Assembly (NCBI GenBank): GCA_002391425.1
Contig: DGEZ01000079.1
Span: 1-14,263, forward strand
DNA length: 14,263 nt
Reading direction: 5' to 3'
From: Micrococcales bacterium UBA3913
Lineage (GTDB): Bacteria; Actinomycetota; Actinomycetes; Actinomycetales; Microbacteriaceae
Of the stretch, positions 12,622 to 14,263 are shown one piece after another. The notes under the pieces were generated by a model. That model made no database searches. It was not told the origin of the DNA and saw nothing but the letters and a program-made list of their open reading frames with translations. The position numbers were made by a program, and so were the translations under genes. How positions within the stretch are numbered: position 1 is the stretch's first letter; each line of letters opens with the position of its first letter.

Positions 12622-13894
12622 ACCCGCCAGCGTCGAGTAGGCATCTGGCGACGTAGTTGACGATGCTGCGGAAGCCTCGGGCTGTGCCGCGGAGGTGTTC
12701 GAGCAATCCGTTGATCGCTTCGGTGGGGCCGTTCGAGGTGCCGGGGTGGTCGAAGAACGCGAGGATGTCATCGCGGCGCCGTTTCATCGTCTGCCCGAGC
12801 GAGCGGAGCTCGTCGAGGCCGGCGGGAACCCCGGCCTTGATGGCGTCGATCACCCGAGTCATGATCTTCTTCCCCTCGGCTGGGTCGGGGGCCTGGTAGG
12901 CGTCGATCACGTCCTGGTAGATGCTCCAGGTGACCTCGAACGCGACATGCCGCTCGTCGGCGAGGACCTTCGCGAGCCGGTGCTGCTGCTTCTCTGTGAG
13001 CAGCGAAGCGCGGGTGCGGGCGACGCGTCGGATGCCGTAGAGCGGGTCACCGGAGCGGCCCCGATGCCCCAGTGTCTCCTGCTGGATGCGTTGCCTGCAG
13101 CGGTCGAGCTTGTCACCGACCAGGGCCACGACATGATACGGATCCATTACGGTGGTGACGGTGTCGATGGCTTCGACGGCGGCGCTCTTGTAGCCGGTGA
13201 ATCCGTCCATCGCGACGATCTCCACTCGGTTGCGAAACGAGTCGGTCTGGGCTTCGAGCCAGGTCTTGAACGCCTGCTTCGAGCGGCCCTCGACCACGGC
13301 CAGCAGGCGTGAGGGACCGGTTCTGGTCCTTGTCGGGGTCAGGTCGATGATGACGGTGACGTACTTGTCGCCGTGTCGTGTGTGTCGCCACGCGTGCTCA
13401 TCGACGCCGACAATGGTGACCCCATCAAGCCGGTCTGGGGTGTCGATGAGCAGTTCGGTGCCGGCGGCCAGGATCGCGTCCGAGGCGGTGTTCCAGGCGA
13501 CGCCGAGGTTGGCCGCGACCCGGGCGATCGACATCCGGTCGACCACGATCGACTTGACCGCCAACATGATCGCGTCACGCGACAGCTTCCCCTTCGACGG
13601 CGCCGCCGCCGTGATGCTGTGACGCCAGATCCGTCGACACGGTACGCACCGGTAGCGAGGGACGACCACCTCCAGGATCGTGGGCTTCCACCCGAACGGC
13701 ACATGCGCCAACCTGCGCAGCACCGCATCGTGCCGGACGCCCGGCCCGGCGCAGCCCGGACACGGCGATGGCGGTGTGGTGGGGCGGCAGCGCAGCACTG
13801 TGTGGTCGGGTTCGACGCGCTGGGCGGTCACGGACAGCCCGAGACGGTCCAGCCGGCAGAACGTATCGAGGCAGGGTGGGGTAGCGTTTCGCAC
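12593..13894 (-). CDS. ISL3-family transposase
   Basis: This 433-residue transposase appears complete and functional. An N-terminal zinc-finger-like region carries CPGC (45-48) and CVPC (83-86). A central HTH-like part includes DRMSIARVAANLGVAWNTAS (119-138). The catalytic triad is Asp165 in IVGVDEHAW, Asp230 in VAMDGFTGY and Glu392 in SNGPTEAINGLLEHLRGTAR, the last being the ISL3-type C-terminal signature. The start is a GTG at 13894 with AAGGG five bases upstream, buried in a hairpin (13897-13954). The stop lies inside the terminal repeat. Nothing suggests inactivation, so the IS may still be mobile. Confidence 0.95.
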   Translation of the reverse strand: MRNATPPCLDTFCRLDRLGLSVTAQRVEPDHTVLRCRPTTPPSPCPGCAGPGVRHDAVLRRLAHVPFGWKPTILEVVVPRYRCVPCRRIWRHSITAAAPSKGKLSRDAIMLAVKSIVVDRMSIARVAANLGVAWNTASDAILAAGTELLIDTPDRLDGVTIVGVDEHAWRHTRHGDKYVTVIIDLTPTRTRTGPSRLLAVVEGRSKQAFKTWLEAQTDSFRNRVEIVAMDGFTGYKSAAVEAIDTVTTVMDPYHVVALVGDKLDRCRQRIQQETLGHRGRSGDPLYGIRRVARTRASLLTEKQQHRLAKVLADERHVAFEVTWSIYQDVIDAYQAPDPAEGKKIMTRVIDAIKAGVPAGLDELRSLGQTMKRRRDDILAFFDHPGTSNGPTEAINGLLEHLRGTARGFRSIVNYVARCLLDAGGFRPLIHSLL

Positions 13895-13896
13895 AA

Positions 13897-13954
13897 GGGC
13901 CCTTGGGTTTTCAGATGTGGCTTAGACACCTTCATCCTGCCAACCCGAGGGCCC
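13897..13954 (-). repeat. Inverted repeat sequestering the ISL3 transposase ribosome-binding site
   Basis: gggcccttgggtt (13897-13909) and aacccgagggccc (13942-13954) are inverted repeats matching at 12 of 13 positions with a 32-base loop. The inner arm contains the AAGGG ribosome-binding site of the transposase, two bases from its start codon. As with the IS256 element at the other end of the window, a transcript entering from outside could fold this away, whereas an internal transcript starting in the loop could not. Confidence 0.65.
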
Positions 13955-14015
13955 CCACTACCAGCCCGACCCTCCGGAGCGCCACCGAGCCGGGTCGCTC
14001 AGATGCCGCCCTTGG

Positions 14016-14039
14016 CTCCACTGCCTTCTGTGAAGAGCC
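14016..14039 (-). repeat. ISL3 terminal inverted repeat, right end
   Basis: The reverse complement begins GGCTCTTCACAGAAG and matches the left end at 21 of 24 positions. The next genomic bases are agtttaat, which do not duplicate the left flank. Confidence 0.9.
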
Positions 14040-14130
14040 AGTTTAATCCCATCGCGCGAAAATCGGAACTCCTGCCTGCTGGCAATTCTGCCTCTGACAG
14101 TGAACAGTCAGGAAACAGCGCCTGCCCACA

Positions 14131-14177
14131 CAATGGCCCGAAAAGCCATTGCCAAGCGGGCATCGCAGAACTAACCT
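14131..14177 (+). promoter_or_regulatory. Candidate promoter with overlapping dyad for the last ORF
   Basis: TTGCCA (14149-14154), 17 bases, then TAACCT (14172-14177) gives a plausible sigma-70-like promoter. Its start point would fall about on the ATG at 14184, so the mRNA may be leaderless, which is common in actinobacteria. A 7-bp inverted repeat, caatggc (14131-14137) and gccattg (14145-14151), overlaps the -35 element and could be an operator. I see nothing else in 14040-14183. This rests on motif spacing only. Confidence 0.35.
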
Positions 14178-14183
14178 GGGGCC

Positions 14184-14263
14184 ATGCAGATCGTCGGTGT
14201 TGCCGGTATGCGAGGCTCGGGCAGGCACACACTCGCCCGCGCGCTCGCCGCTAATCGTCGCTG
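14184..14263 (+). CDS. Start of a possible P-loop nucleotide-binding protein (cut by window end)
   Basis: An ATG at 14184 opens a frame of 26 codons, MQIVGVAGMRGSGRHTLARA and on, to the window edge. A beta-strand followed by GMRGSGRHT resembles a Walker A loop (GxxGxGK[ST]) as in nucleotide or nucleoside kinases, but Arg replaces the usual Lys. No ribosome-binding site is obvious; the candidate promoter would make a leaderless message. Family membership cannot be decided from 26 residues. Confidence 0.4.
   Translation, partial: MQIVGVAGMRGSGRHTLARALAANRR

Larger units (their letters stand above)
12587..14039 (-). mobile_element. Complete ISL3-family insertion sequence, 1453 bp
   Basis: The element is bounded by 24-bp imperfect terminal inverted repeats (12587-12610 and 14016-14039; 21 of 24 positions match) and holds one intact DDE transposase on the minus strand. 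Size, repeat length and transposase resemble IS31831-type ISL3 elements of corynebacteria as I recall them; identity was not searched. ISL3 elements normally make 8-bp target duplications. Here the flanks are cgttcagg (left) and agtttaat (right), which do not match. The kinase interrupted on the left does not resume on the right. Both facts indicate an IS-associated deletion or recombination after insertion rather than simple insertion. Confidence 0.92.

Noticed and set aside
12579..14047. Target-site duplication of the ISL3 element
   Set aside because: The 8-bp flanks cgttcagg and agtttaat do not match, and shifting the boundary by a base does not help.
1..14263. CRISPR arrays, tRNA or rRNA genes
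   Set aside because: No regularly spaced long direct repeats, cloverleaf-like segments or rRNA motifs were seen on reading both strands. A covariance-model scan was not possible.

Overview
The window looks like chromosomal or island DNA from a high-GC actinobacterium. The genes favour G or C at third codon positions and use GTG starts and tight GTGA/ATGA overlaps. The arsR has a Corynebacterium-type cysteine layout, and the intact insertion sequence resembles the IS31831-type ISL3 elements known from Corynebacterium. Genus cannot be fixed from sequence alone. The first 19 bases are Tn5 mosaic-end library adapter, so the left edge is an assembly artefact inside a multi-copy IS.

Layout. 20 to about 462: start of an IS256-family element (transposase N-terminus only). 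481-1443: AraC-type regulator. About 1460-1887: two overlapping gene relics, an aminotransferase N-terminus and a ketopantoate-reductase C-terminus. 1889-5732: an arsenic resistance locus, with arsR on the plus strand diverging from arsM, acr3 and a CoA-disulfide-reductase-like flavoprotein on the minus strand. 5745-5979: remnant of a frameshifted small membrane protein. 5993-9184, all minus strand: a DedA-family protein, an MFS transporter with a tiny coupled ORF upstream, and undecaprenyl-diphosphatase UppP. 9327-10985: three interlocked 15-bp inverted repeats, a PadR-type repressor and an overlapping APC amino-acid permease. 11303-12621: an OmpR-type response regulator coupled to a sensor kinase that is cut off by an ISL3-family IS (12587-14039). 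14184 to the end: the first 26 codons of a possible P-loop protein.

How the parts work together. ArsR, sensing As(III) through cysteines, should control the divergent operon. ArsM methylates arsenite, Acr3 exports it, and the flavoprotein may supply reducing power. No arsenate reductase is visible here. UppP makes undecaprenyl phosphate and DedA-family proteins have been linked to its translocation, so their co-location around a transporter suggests an envelope or antimicrobial-stress module. PadR probably represses itself and the permease through the repeat array. The two-component pair is broken: the kinase has its phospho-accepting His but no ATP-binding domain. The IS that cuts it has good inverted repeats but no target duplication, which points to a deletion or rearrangement at that site.

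No single gene here is a clearly new system. The most original signals are the 13-bp-period operator array, the UppP/DedA/MFS/small-ORF grouping, and the hairpins over the translation starts of both transposases.
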